From contig CAJYXJ010000068.1 in NCBI GenBank assembly GCA_913778085.1, forward strand, positions 29,927 through 93,926: a DNA stretch of 64,000 nt. Reading direction: 5' to 3'. Below, piece by piece: positions 26,562-35,363 of this stretch. Made by a program: the position numbers and the translations under genes. Position 1 is the first letter of the stretch, and every line of letters begins with the position of its first letter. Below the pieces are notes generated by a model, which worked only from the letters and a program-made list of their open reading frames with translations, had not been told where the DNA came from and did no database searches. Source of the DNA: an uncultured Chryseobacterium sp. GTDB taxonomy: Bacteria > Bacteroidota > Bacteroidia > Flavobacteriales > Weeksellaceae.

Positions 26562-27464
26562 ATGGAAAAAATTTTATCCGTAAAGAATCTGACGAAAAAA
26601 TTCAAAAGAACGGTAGTGAACAATATTTCCTTCGATGTGGAAAGAGGAAATGTTTACGGACTGCTTGGACCGAACGGAAGCGGAAAATCCACAACCTTCG
26701 GGATGCTGCTTTCAACGATCAACCCTACCAGCGGCGAATGGTACTGGTTCGGGAAGAAAGGCACCGATCCCGACACATTGAAGAAAATCGGGGCCATTAT
26801 CGAACAGCCAAATTTTTATCCGTACCTGAATGCGGAAACCAACCTGAAAATCGTAGCAGAGATCAAGGGAACACCTTATTCGAGAATTGATGAGGTTTTA
26901 AAAACCGTTAACCTCCTGGAAAGGAAGAAAGACTTGTTCCGAACATATTCCCTGGGCATGAAACAACGTCTGGCCATTGCTTCTGCCATGCTGAACAATC
27001 CCGAAGTGATGATCCTTGACGAGCCGACGAACGGTCTTGATCCCGAAGGAATCATCCAGATCCGTGAGATCATCAGCAATATTGCCAAACAGGGCATTAC
27101 AATTATTATTGCCAGCCATTTGCTGGATGAAATCGAAAAGATCTGCAGCCACGTGATTGTTCTGAAAGAAGGAACTTCGCTATACTGCGGAAGGGTGGAT
27201 GAAATGACTGCGAACAACGGCTATTTTGAGCTAAAGGCAGACAACAATACATTGCTTCTGAATGCACTGAATGAACTTCAGTGGTTTACGGCCATTAACC
27301 ATGACGGCGACCTGCTGAAAGCCCAGATCCGGGATGATGCCTCGGTTTCCGCTTCAGCATTGAATCAGAAGCTGTCTGAAAAAGGAATTTTCCTTTCGCA
27401 CCTGACGAAGAAAAAGCTTTCTCTTGAGTCCCAATTCCTTGAACTTGTAAAAAACACAAAATAA
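26562..27464 (+). CDS. ABC transporter ATP-binding protein
   Basis: 300 residues. Walker A is GPNGSGKST (36-44), the ABC signature is the variant YSLGMKQRLAIASA (about 127-140), and Walker B is VMILDEPTNG. The protein belongs to the drug/lantibiotic-type exporters with a C-terminal extension of about 85 residues. The permease starts 3 bp after its stop, so the two form an ABC-2 exporter in the inner membrane. The substrate is unknown. Confidence 0.93.
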   Translation: MEKILSVKNLTKKFKRTVVNNISFDVERGNVYGLLGPNGSGKSTTFGMLLSTINPTSGEWYWFGKKGTDPDTLKKIGAIIEQPNFYPYLNAETNLKIVAEIKGTPYSRIDEVLKTVNLLERKKDLFRTYSLGMKQRLAIASAMLNNPEVMILDEPTNGLDPEGIIQIREIISNIAKQGITIIIASHLLDEIEKICSHVIVLKEGTSLYCGRVDEMTANNGYFELKADNNTLLLNALNELQWFTAINHDGDLLKAQIRDDASVSASALNQKLSEKGIFLSHLTKKKLSLESQFLELVKNTK

Positions 27465-27466
27465 TC

Positions 27467-28312
27467 ATGCTTAAATTATTAAAACTAGAATACTACAAAA
27501 ACCTGAACTACCGGCCGTTTAAGGTTTTTACGATCTTATATTTCGCCATTCTTATTGCGTTGCTATTTGTAGGACTGGTGGATTTTGATCTATTCGGCGG
27601 AACGGTCAATCTGAAGGAACAGGGAATCTACAACTTTCCGGAAATCTGGAACTTTACGACCTGGATCGTAGCCCTGCTGAAAATTTTTCTCGGACTGATC
27701 ATTGTATTTTCCATCTCACAGGAATTTAGCAACCGGATGTTCAAGCAGAACACGATTGACGGATTGAGCAGAAAAGAATTCATCACCTCAAAACTTTTAA
27801 CGATAAGTGTTTTCACCACCGTTTCCACCGTTCTTGTGTTTGCGATCACCATGTTCCTGGGCTATCGGTATTCCAATACAACAGAATCGGCCAAAGTATT
27901 CCAGGAAATATTTTTTATCGGCAATTACTTTGTAAAGTTGTTTACTTTTTTCTGCTTCCTGATGTTCCTTTCGGTAATGCTGCGGAAATCGGTGTTTGTT
28001 TTCCTGGCACTCTTTGTATTTTGGGCAGTTGAGCGTATCTTATCAGGCGTAGAAGTTTTTACGAAAGTAAGAGGATTGCAGGGCGAACAGAGAAACCAGA
28101 TCCTGCAGAACGACTTTTTCGCTACAAATCTCCTGCCGCTGGAAAGCATGTCGAGCCTTATTCCGAACCCGATAATGCGGCTGAACATGGCCAAAATGAT
28201 GGGCATGAAATACGAATTCCATTATCCTACGGAAAGCCTGGTGGCCTGTTTAGCATGGTGTGCCATTTTCATCTTTGGATCGTATTGGATTCTCAGAAAG
28301 AGAGATTGGTAA
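27467..28312 (+). CDS. ABC-2 type permease
   Basis: 281 residues with six hydrophobic segments (for example FKVFTILYFAILIALLFVG and FIFGSYWILRK). The large loop and the segment EFSNRMFKQNTIDGLSRKEF are typical of ABC-2 permeases (NatB/YhaP-like). It is translated directly after the ATPase at 26562 and closes the two-gene operon; a terminator follows at 28357. Confidence 0.9.
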   Translation: MLKLLKLEYYKNLNYRPFKVFTILYFAILIALLFVGLVDFDLFGGTVNLKEQGIYNFPEIWNFTTWIVALLKIFLGLIIVFSISQEFSNRMFKQNTIDGLSRKEFITSKLLTISVFTTVSTVLVFAITMFLGYRYSNTTESAKVFQEIFFIGNYFVKLFTFFCFLMFLSVMLRKSVFVFLALFVFWAVERILSGVEVFTKVRGLQGEQRNQILQNDFFATNLLPLESMSSLIPNPIMRLNMAKMMGMKYEFHYPTESLVACLAWCAIFIFGSYWILRKRDW

Positions 28313-28356
28313 TTTATTAGAAACATTCAACACAATATATTCAGATTATTTTTGTA

Positions 28357-28387
28357 AGTGACTCATTTCGGGTCACTTTTTTTTGTT
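28357..28387 (+). terminator. Terminator of the ABC operon
   Basis: Stem agtgac/gtcact with loop tcatttcgg, followed by nine T. Confidence 0.85.
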
Positions 28388-28432
28388 TCTTTGGCTTAGA
28401 ATTTTCATTCGATTTTTGCAAAATTAAATGCC

Positions 28433-29089
28433 ATGAAAAAAATTTATTATTTCCCGGGATTGATCAGTGCTTTGATCGTGCCTGTTTTATTTTGGCATTA
28501 CATCAATCCGTATATTAATAAAACGAAATATAATGTAGTTGACATCGGGCTTCCTGCAAAGCTTACCAAAGAAAACTATCAATACTCATTTGAACCTTAC
28601 AGGAACTGGAAATATAAAAAGATTGTTGTACAGCCTAATACCGCCTTACAAAATCAGCCCCACTATGTTTCTGAATTAAAAAAACTTCAGGCAAAAAACG
28701 AAAAGGAAACCGGGATTGAGTTTATTCTGGAAAATAATACCTATGGCGATTTTGTTTCCTTATTGAATGATATGGCCATTGCAAAACAGGAGACCTATGC
28801 TTTAGATCTGGAAAATACAGGACATTTATTTGCTGTTGTTAACTATATTGATCCAACAGCGAAGGAGCCTGAATACAAATGTCTTTTGTGTGATGATGTG
28901 ATTGATTCTTACGAGTCATATTCGCCTGACATTTCTTTTAGATTCCAGCTCTACTGTCAATCGCTTTTTACAGATTTGCCCAAGCTTCCTGAAGGCGCCT
29001 ATTATATTCTTTTCGGATTTTTATTGTTCTTAAATATTTCGATGTTGAGCATCAAAGAAAATTTTCAGATTAAAAGAAATACAATATAG
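28433..29089 (+). CDS. Hypothetical protein with N- and C-terminal membrane segments
   Basis: 218 residues, not recognised. One membrane helix at about 5-24 (GLISALIVPVLFWHYI) and one at about 190-208 (GAYYILFGFLLFLNISML) enclose a periplasmic or soluble domain of about 165 residues. That domain contains a CLLCDD pair (two cysteines, CxxC) around 145-150. No other gene is adjacent on this strand. Confidence 0.7.
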   Translation: MKKIYYFPGLISALIVPVLFWHYINPYINKTKYNVVDIGLPAKLTKENYQYSFEPYRNWKYKKIVVQPNTALQNQPHYVSELKKLQAKNEKETGIEFILENNTYGDFVSLLNDMAIAKQETYALDLENTGHLFAVVNYIDPTAKEPEYKCLLCDDVIDSYESYSPDISFRFQLYCQSLFTDLPKLPEGAYYILFGFLLFLNISMLSIKENFQIKRNTI

Positions 29090-29146
29090 CTGTTTATCAA
29101 ACCTTTAAGGTTTAAATTATTATATATAATAGCTTTAAAACAAAAA

Positions 29147-29166
29147 GGACTGCCTTTCGGCAGCCC
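29147..29166 (-). terminator. Terminator of msrAB
   Basis: On the reverse strand ggctgcc-gaaa-ggcagtcc is followed by tttttg, 31 bp after the stop codon. Confidence 0.85.
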
Positions 29167-29196
29167 CCTTACAATCACTTCTTCACTTTAAAACAC

Positions 29197-30303
29197 TTAT
29201 TTTTTATCTTTATCCAGCAAGGCTATATATTCTCCGTAGCCTTTCGCTTTCATTTCCGCTTTCGGAATAAATTTCAGCGAGGCACTGTTGATGCAATAAC
29301 GAAGTCCTCCTTTATCGGCCGGTCCGTCGTTGAAGACGTGTCCCAAATGTGCATCTCCGGTTTTACTTCTTACTTCTACCCTGGTCATTCCGTGGGAACG
29401 GTCCAGTTTTTCTTCTACCAGTTTTTTGGTAATTGGCTTGGAGAAGCTCGGCCATCCGCAGCCGGACTCAAATTTATCCGTAGAGATAAATAACGGCTCC
29501 CCAGTGGTGATATCCACATATATTCCTTCTCTGGTTTCATCCCAGTATTCATTCTGAAAGGCCATTTCGGTTCCATTTTCCTGGGTTACATTGTACTGCT
29601 CGGCAGTCAGTTTTTCTTTTAAGACTTTTTTATCCTGCTTCTGATATTTGGTTTCCTTACCTTCTTTTTTTGGCGGATTGGCGTTCCTTGCCATTTCAAA
29701 CAATCCCGGTTCGATGTGGCAATAGCCTCCCGGATTTTTATCCAGGTAATCCTGATGGTAGTCTTCAGCTCTGTAGAAATTCTTTAAAGGAATCGTTTCT
29801 ACTACAACCGGTTTGCTGTAATTTTTAGCCAGTTTTGCCACTTCAGCTTTTACTGCGGTTTCCGTCTCTTTATCGGTGGTATAAATTCCCGTTCTGTACT
29901 GGTTCCCTCTGTCATTTCCCTGCTGGTCGATACTTGTGGGATCAATGGTTTTAAAATACAAATCGATCAGCAGATTCAGATCTACAACTTCAGGATCGTA
30001 TTTTACCTTTACTGTTTCTGCAAAACCTGTGGTATGGCTTACCACTTCTTCATACGTCGGATTTTTTTTGTTTCCGTTGGCATATCCTACTTCCGTACCT
30101 ACAACGCCTCTGATCTGCTGGAAAAAATGTTCGGTTCCCCAAAAACATCCGCCGGCAAAATAGATTTCCTTTACATTTTTATTGTCCATAATGGTCTCAT
30201 TTTCTTTCTTTACCTCCGTGGATTTGGTTTTGGCATCTCCACAACTTGTCGCAAAAACCGCAATACCCAGAACGACGCTGAGCAATATTAATATGTTCTT
30301 CAT
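29197..30303 (-). CDS. msrAB: Fused peptide methionine sulfoxide reductase MsrA-MsrB lipoprotein
   Basis: 368 residues from ATG 30303 (an ATG six codons earlier at 30321 is also possible). The signal peptide ends in ATSC, so the enzyme is a lipoprotein in the envelope. MsrA comes first, with the catalytic Cys in GGCFWG. MsrB follows, with [10 protein letters not shown] and the catalytic Cys in RYCIN. The zinc-binding CxxC pairs of many MsrB proteins are missing, which is common in one subgroup. The pair repairs both stereoisomers of methionine sulfoxide, here probably in periplasmic proteins. Single gene with a terminator. Confidence 0.95.
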   Translation of the reverse strand: MKNILILLSVVLGIAVFATSCGDAKTKSTEVKKENETIMDNKNVKEIYFAGGCFWGTEHFFQQIRGVVGTEVGYANGNKKNPTYEEVVSHTTGFAETVKVKYDPEVVDLNLLIDLYFKTIDPTSIDQQGNDRGNQYRTGIYTTDKETETAVKAEVAKLAKNYSKPVVVETIPLKNFYRAEDYHQDYLDKNPGGYCHIEPGLFEMARNANPPKKEGKETKYQKQDKKVLKEKLTAEQYNVTQENGTEMAFQNEYWDETREGIYVDITTGEPLFISTDKFESGCGWPSFSKPITKKLVEEKLDRSHGMTRVEVRSKTGDAHLGHVFNDGPADKGGLRYCINSASLKFIPKAEMKAKGYGEYIALLDKDKK

Positions 30304-30744
30304 TTTTATTTTTATATCCATTTCAAATCTTTACTTTTCTTCATTAAAACCTGCCTATCCAAATTGCAAATTTCGGACTAATTTTCCGGTTGTTTCAAAG
30401 ATAATCTCTATCTCGATGATAGCAGGTCCGCAGGATTTCCTTACACTATTATTTACGAAAAATATAGGGAAATGGATTTGACAAAAGAAAGATTTACCTC
30501 TTCATCCGGAATAAGTTTACCTGATTTTCAAAATGCAGACCTGGCTTTTTATAATTGGAAATAAATATTTTGTCAATTGGCCACTAATTGTACAAAAAAA
30601 CTCCCGGCATCCAGCATCCCTCTTCCAGCCTTTTAATATCACTCCGGGTTCACCTTAAATTTACGGCTTCCCGTTTACGGTTTTCAGTAAAAAACAGTAG
30701 ATTTGCATCTTATCAAAATTGTAAAAAAGCAAAGCATATAGATC
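30304..30744. other. Intergenic region with a dispersed repeat and the alaS promoter
   Basis: A copy of the dispersed repeat (complement ggctggaagagggatgctgg) lies at 30602-30630. TAGATTTG at 30698-30705, 39 nt before alaS, fits a -7 box, but no TTG element stands at the right distance. A partial frame at 30588-30794 is out of phase with alaS and is not considered a gene. Confidence 0.55.
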
Positions 30745-33348
30745 ATGACATCACAAGAGATCCGTCAGAAATTTTTAGATTATTTTCAAAGTAAAGGCCA
30801 CCTGATCGTTCCCTCCGCACCTATCGTGCTGAAAGACGACCCTACCCTTATGTTTTCCAACTCCGGGATGACGCAGTTCAAAGATTATTTTTTAGGTTAC
30901 AAAGAGCCTAAAGCTTCCAGAATTGCCGATACGCAGAAGTGTCTTAGGGTTTCCGGGAAACATAATGACCTGGATGATGTGGGCAGGGATACCTATCACC
31001 ACACCATGTTTGAAATGTTGGGAAACTGGTCTTTCGGTGACTATTTTAAAAAAGAGGCTATTGCTTTTGCCTGGGAACTGCTGACGGAAGTCTATGGAAT
31101 TCCTAAAGAAAATCTTTACGTAACCATTTTCGAGGGCGATGCTTCCGAAAACCTGGAAAGGGACCATGATGCCTATGATTTCTGGAAGTCCCATATTTCC
31201 GAAGACCGCATCATCAACGGGAATAAGAAAGACAACTTCTGGGAAATGGGAGCCAGCGGACCGTGCGGGCCGTGTTCCGAAATCCACGTTGATTTGAGAA
31301 GCGAAGAAGAAAAAGCAAAAGTTTCAGGACTTGAGCTGGTAAATAACGATCATCCGCAGGTTGTGGAGATCTGGAATCTGGTATTCATGCAGTACAACAG
31401 AAAAGCAGACGGCTCTCTGGAAAATCTTCCTGCAAAACACATTGATACCGGAATGGGCTTTGAGCGTCTGTGCATGGCGCTTCAGGGGAAATCTTCCAAC
31501 TATGACACCGATGTTTTCACACCATTGATCGCTAAGGTGGAAGAACTTTCAGGAAAAAAATATACCGCAGTTTTAGCAGACGAAAAAGACATTGCCATCC
31601 GGGTGGTTGTAGACCATATACGCGCTGTTGCCTTTGCGATTGCCGATGGGCAGCTGCCTTCCAACGGAGGAGCCGGCTATGTGATCCGGAGAATTTTAAG
31701 AAGGGGAATTTCATATTCTTACCGGTTCCTGGAGATGAAAGAACCTTTCCTTTACAGATTGGTGGCGGTTCTGCAGCAGCAAATGGGGACTTTTTTCCCG
31801 GAACTTGAGAAACAGGGAACTTTGGTCACCGAAGTCATCAAAAGTGAAGAGGAATCTTTCCTTAAAACCATTGAGAACGGATTGATCAGGGTTGAAAAGC
31901 TCATTCAGCAGACCATTGCCGATAATCAAAAGGTATTGTCTACACAAGAGGTCTTTGAATTATATGACACCTATGGCTTCCCGGATGATTTGACCAGAAT
32001 TATTGCTGAAGAGAAAGGGCTAACCATTGATGAAGACGGCTTTACAGCAAAGAAAAAAGAACAACAGGAACGATCCAGGGGTGATTCTGCACAGAAAGTT
32101 TATGATTGGGTAACGCTGGAAGAAAAACCTGAAAACTTCGTAGGTTACGACAAATTTGAATCTGAAACCTACATTACCAGATACAGGAAGGTAGAAAACA
32201 AAGACGGGGAATTTTACCAGGTCGTTTTAAGCGAATCTCCTTTCTATCCGGAAGGCGGTGGCCAGGTCGGCGATAAAGGAATCCTGGAAAATGCTGCGGA
32301 AAGTTTTGACGTGTTGGAAACGAAAAAGGAAAACGGCCTGATCGTTTCTCTGATCAACGGTCTTCCGAAAGATGCAGGTGCTCTTTTTTATGCTAAGGTG
32401 AATAATTCAGACAGAAAAAACTCCCAGGCGAACCACTCGGTAACCCATTTACTGCACGAGGCTTTAAGAGAGGTATTGGGAACCCACGTTGAGCAGAAGG
32501 GCTCTTATGTGGGCCCGGACTACCTCCGTTTCGACTTCTCCCATTTCAATAAAATGACGGAAGAAGAACTGGAATTGGTGGAAACCAAAGTGAATGCAAA
32601 AATTAAGGAGAGCATTGCTTTACAGGAATTCCGAAACATCCCGATTCAGAAAGCTTTGGATAAAGGAGCCATGGCCCTGTTCGGCGAAAAATACGGTGAC
32701 AGCGTAAGAATGATCCAGTTTGGCAGTTCTAAGGAACTTTGCGGAGGAACCCATGTAAAAAACACCAGTGAAATCGGTCATTTTAAAATCGTTTCCGAAA
32801 GCTCTGCAGCAGCCGGAATCAGAAGAATTGAGGCGATATCGGGTGACAAATCCGAAGAATATTTCAAAAATCTTGAAAAACAGATTACTGAGCTTTCACA
32901 GGTATTGAAATCCAAAGACCTTATCCGTTCGATAGAAAAATTAATGGAAGAAAACGCTTCTTTAAAATCGGAAGTGGAAGCATTCAAAAAAGAGAAAGCA
33001 AAAGGGGAAATCGGTGATTGGAAAGGAGCTTATGAGCAAAAAGGCGATAAATTGCTTCTGGTTAAAAAAACTTCCCTGGATGCAGGTTCTATAAAAGATA
33101 TTGTCTTCCAGCTGAAGCGGGAAATCCCGACCTCCATCACGGTGATTCTCTCCGACGCAGACGGAAGGCCTATGATTACCGTAGGTGTTTCAGATGATTT
33201 GGCAGGAATTTATCAGGCCGGAGCACTTATTAAAGAATTAGCTAAAGAAATCCAGGGCGGCGGAGGAGGAAATCCGGGCTTTGCCACAGCCGGAGGCAAA
33301 AACCTTGACGGGCTGGAAAATGCCTATCAGAAAGCATTGAATCTTTAA
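30745..33348 (+). CDS. alaS: Alanyl-tRNA synthetase
   Basis: 867 residues, the usual size. It starts TSQEIRQKFLDYFQSKGH. The class II core is followed by the editing domain, with HSVTHLLHEAL and CGGTHV supplying the zinc-binding His and Cys residues that hydrolyse Ser- and Gly-tRNA-Ala. The C-terminal DHHA1-type domain ends with the Gly-rich GGGGGNPGFATAGGK segment. It charges tRNA-Ala. Monocistronic, with its own terminator. Confidence 0.98.
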   Translation: MTSQEIRQKFLDYFQSKGHLIVPSAPIVLKDDPTLMFSNSGMTQFKDYFLGYKEPKASRIADTQKCLRVSGKHNDLDDVGRDTYHHTMFEMLGNWSFGDYFKKEAIAFAWELLTEVYGIPKENLYVTIFEGDASENLERDHDAYDFWKSHISEDRIINGNKKDNFWEMGASGPCGPCSEIHVDLRSEEEKAKVSGLELVNNDHPQVVEIWNLVFMQYNRKADGSLENLPAKHIDTGMGFERLCMALQGKSSNYDTDVFTPLIAKVEELSGKKYTAVLADEKDIAIRVVVDHIRAVAFAIADGQLPSNGGAGYVIRRILRRGISYSYRFLEMKEPFLYRLVAVLQQQMGTFFPELEKQGTLVTEVIKSEEESFLKTIENGLIRVEKLIQQTIADNQKVLSTQEVFELYDTYGFPDDLTRIIAEEKGLTIDEDGFTAKKKEQQERSRGDSAQKVYDWVTLEEKPENFVGYDKFESETYITRYRKVENKDGEFYQVVLSESPFYPEGGGQVGDKGILENAAESFDVLETKKENGLIVSLINGLPKDAGALFYAKVNNSDRKNSQANHSVTHLLHEALREVLGTHVEQKGSYVGPDYLRFDFSHFNKMTEEELELVETKVNAKIKESIALQEFRNIPIQKALDKGAMALFGEKYGDSVRMIQFGSSKELCGGTHVKNTSEIGHFKIVSESSAAAGIRRIEAISGDKSEEYFKNLEKQITELSQVLKSKDLIRSIEKLMEENASLKSEVEAFKKEKAKGEIGDWKGAYEQKGDKLLLVKKTSLDAGSIKDIVFQLKREIPTSITVILSDADGRPMITVGVSDDLAGIYQAGALIKELAKEIQGGGGGNPGFATAGGKNLDGLENAYQKALNL

Positions 33349-33375
33349 TTTTTCAAATTAAATTCAAAATATAAT

Positions 33376-33404
33376 AAAGCAGTTGTTTTTTAAACAGCTG
33401 CTTT
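33376..33404 (+). terminator. Terminator of alaS
   Basis: Inverted repeat aaagcag/ctgcttt with inner pairs tgttt/aaaca, followed by tcatttt. T tract is weak. Confidence 0.6.
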
Positions 33405-33455
33405 TCATTTTAATGGGATATTTTATTTATCTTGGCATTTATCAGAATTAAAAGC

Positions 33456-34493
33456 ATGTCCAGGATTTTGATTCCATTATTTTTCCTGCTTCTGTTCTCA
33501 TGCAAAAAAGCAGAATACCATGACGGCAAAAACCGTTATGCAACCGTTGCAACTATTAACTCAAAAGATAGCCTGCTCGCGTATTCTTATACGAAAGGCA
33601 TTAATTACGAAATAAAACTGGAAGATTTACGAACCTATAAAACGATTTATTCAAAAAAAATCAGTAATAATTGTTTTACAGAACCCAGAACTCAAAATGG
33701 CAAATTGTATTTTCCCGAATCCGATCACTTATTTACCGGTGTTGATTATAAAACAGGCAAAATTTCCTGGAAACTTCCAACCCCAGGACGAATAAGAGAA
33801 TTTCAAATCGTAAATAATCATATTATTATCGCAAGTATCGATTTGTATGGGATAATGGCTATCCATGCCCATACCGGGAAGATTCTTTATGAATTGCCAC
33901 TGCATTCGGATAAAAGCTGCCAGGTAGATTTTGCGCCGCGTCCTATCGGGTTTGATGAAACCTATTTTTATGTGGCAAATTTCAATTGTTCATTAATCTC
34001 TGCTTATGAAATCTCTTCCGGCAAAAAAGTCTGGAGCAAAACAGAATCCGCATCTGCGCTATCCAATTTTACCGTTGCAGGAAAATATATTTTTCTGGGA
34101 TATAATCTGCATAACAATGATAACCTCTCCGGAGAAATTATGCTTTTAGAAGCACATACAGGGAAATTACTTTACAGGCAGTTTGCATTATTTGATATTT
34201 TTACAGATCCTGTTTCGTACGGAAATAAGATGTATTACCATACTTATGATTATCGGTTGCAGGAACTTGATGTTGAAAACAAAACAGAACGTACCCTGTT
34301 TACATTTGAAAAATCGAATGACTTCGGAGGGAACCAAATATACAGACAGGACCATTTTCTGTTTTTGCAGGATCTTCAGTACAATATTCTAAAAATCGAT
34401 TTACATACTTTTAAAAAGGAAATTTTTGATAAAGGTAATAAAGGAATGCTGGGCGTTCATAAACTTAAAGATAAAATAAATTTAATTTATTAA
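33456..34493 (+). CDS. Lipoprotein with PQQ/WD-like repeat strands
   Basis: 345 residues from the ATG at 33456; the frame opens earlier with TTG. The signal peptide ends in LLLFSC. The chain shows repeated segments of the type KTGKISWKLP, HTGKILYELP, SSGKKVWSK and HTGKLLYRQ, spaced about 40 residues apart. These are typical of PQQ-like beta-propeller blades (BamB-like). Such propellers act as binding scaffolds; the partner is unknown. The codon use is AT-richer than in alaS. Confidence 0.75.
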   Translation: MSRILIPLFFLLLFSCKKAEYHDGKNRYATVATINSKDSLLAYSYTKGINYEIKLEDLRTYKTIYSKKISNNCFTEPRTQNGKLYFPESDHLFTGVDYKTGKISWKLPTPGRIREFQIVNNHIIIASIDLYGIMAIHAHTGKILYELPLHSDKSCQVDFAPRPIGFDETYFYVANFNCSLISAYEISSGKKVWSKTESASALSNFTVAGKYIFLGYNLHNNDNLSGEIMLLEAHTGKLLYRQFALFDIFTDPVSYGNKMYYHTYDYRLQELDVENKTERTLFTFEKSNDFGGNQIYRQDHFLFLQDLQYNILKIDLHTFKKEIFDKGNKGMLGVHKLKDKINLIY

Positions 34494-34841
34494 CTATCCG
34501 AACTCTGGTTAAAATCTGGACGGAGTGATAAGCCAAAATAAAGAGACATTTCAGTAATGCAATGATTCAATGGCTCTGAGAATTTCACCTTCTTTAAGTC
34601 TGATATTTTTTAAAATTCCCGAAAAATTTTCAGGAATTTTAATTATAACTCCACTTTGGAACGATTCATGATTAATGAAAAAAAGAACAGGTTATGGTTT
34701 ATACTAAATGCAATGTATTGAAGGATATAAAACCATAATATGATCTATATCACAAATATATAAATAACATGACATAAAAAAGCATTTTTTATTACAAACA
34801 TTACACTTACACATATTAATACACCACAAAAAATTAACATT
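34494..34841. other. Intergenic stretch, nothing identified
   Basis: AT-rich. It contains a long tatatcacaaatatataaataac run near 34745 and a short inverted repeat around 34615-34640 (attcccgaaaaatttt/caggaatttt). No gene or clear promoter was found. Confidence 0.5.
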
Positions 34842-35081
34842 ATGAAACCAACACATTTTATTTCAAAAATCCAGATCGCCGTACTTACATTAATGACCAA
34901 CTTTGCTGTAGTATGGGCAAACGCACAGGAAAAAGCAGCAGACTTAAAAGTAGATGTGGATATGGATAAGGGGGGCAGTTCAGATGGTTTGATGTCTAAT
35001 CCTATTTTATGGGTAGCGGTGGCACTGATCTTAATTCTTATCGTTGCCTTGGCAGCAAGAGGAAACGGAAGCAGAGCTTAA
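34842..35081 (+). CDS. Small secreted or membrane protein, 79 aa
   Basis: A signal peptide with cleavage after AQ/ANAQ (about residue 29) precedes an acidic stretch (ADLKVDVDMDKGG). A C-terminal membrane helix follows (PILWVAVALILILIVALAA) and the protein ends in a basic tail. Not recognised by name; similar small proteins are common in Flavobacteriia. A terminator follows at 35149, supporting a real gene. Confidence 0.65.
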   Translation: MKPTHFISKIQIAVLTLMTNFAVVWANAQEKAADLKVDVDMDKGGSSDGLMSNPILWVAVALILILIVALAARGNGSRA

Positions 35082-35148
35082 AAATCTGCTAATTGTAATT
35101 CCGCTAACTTGTACAGAAACACATTTTTAAAAAACGATTTAACGTTAA

Positions 35149-35182
35149 AAAAGGCTGTCCAGAATATGGGCAGCCTTTATTT
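35149..35182 (+). terminator. Terminator after the 79-aa gene
   Basis: Stem aaggctgtcc/gggcagcctt with loop agaatat, followed by tattttat. Confidence 0.8.
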
Positions 35183-35363
35183 TATGATTCAGTGTTTGTC
35201 GTTTAGAGAAAGAATTCCATCATTAAAAAACTTTCAGGCTTTCTTTTCCGACCGGTAGCAAAGACCAATTTCGGAACTCAATATTTTTAACAAAAAATTA
35301 TATTTTTCCCTATGGTATTGTAACTTTCTTATCAATAGTTTTGTCTATCTATTAAAAAAACTA

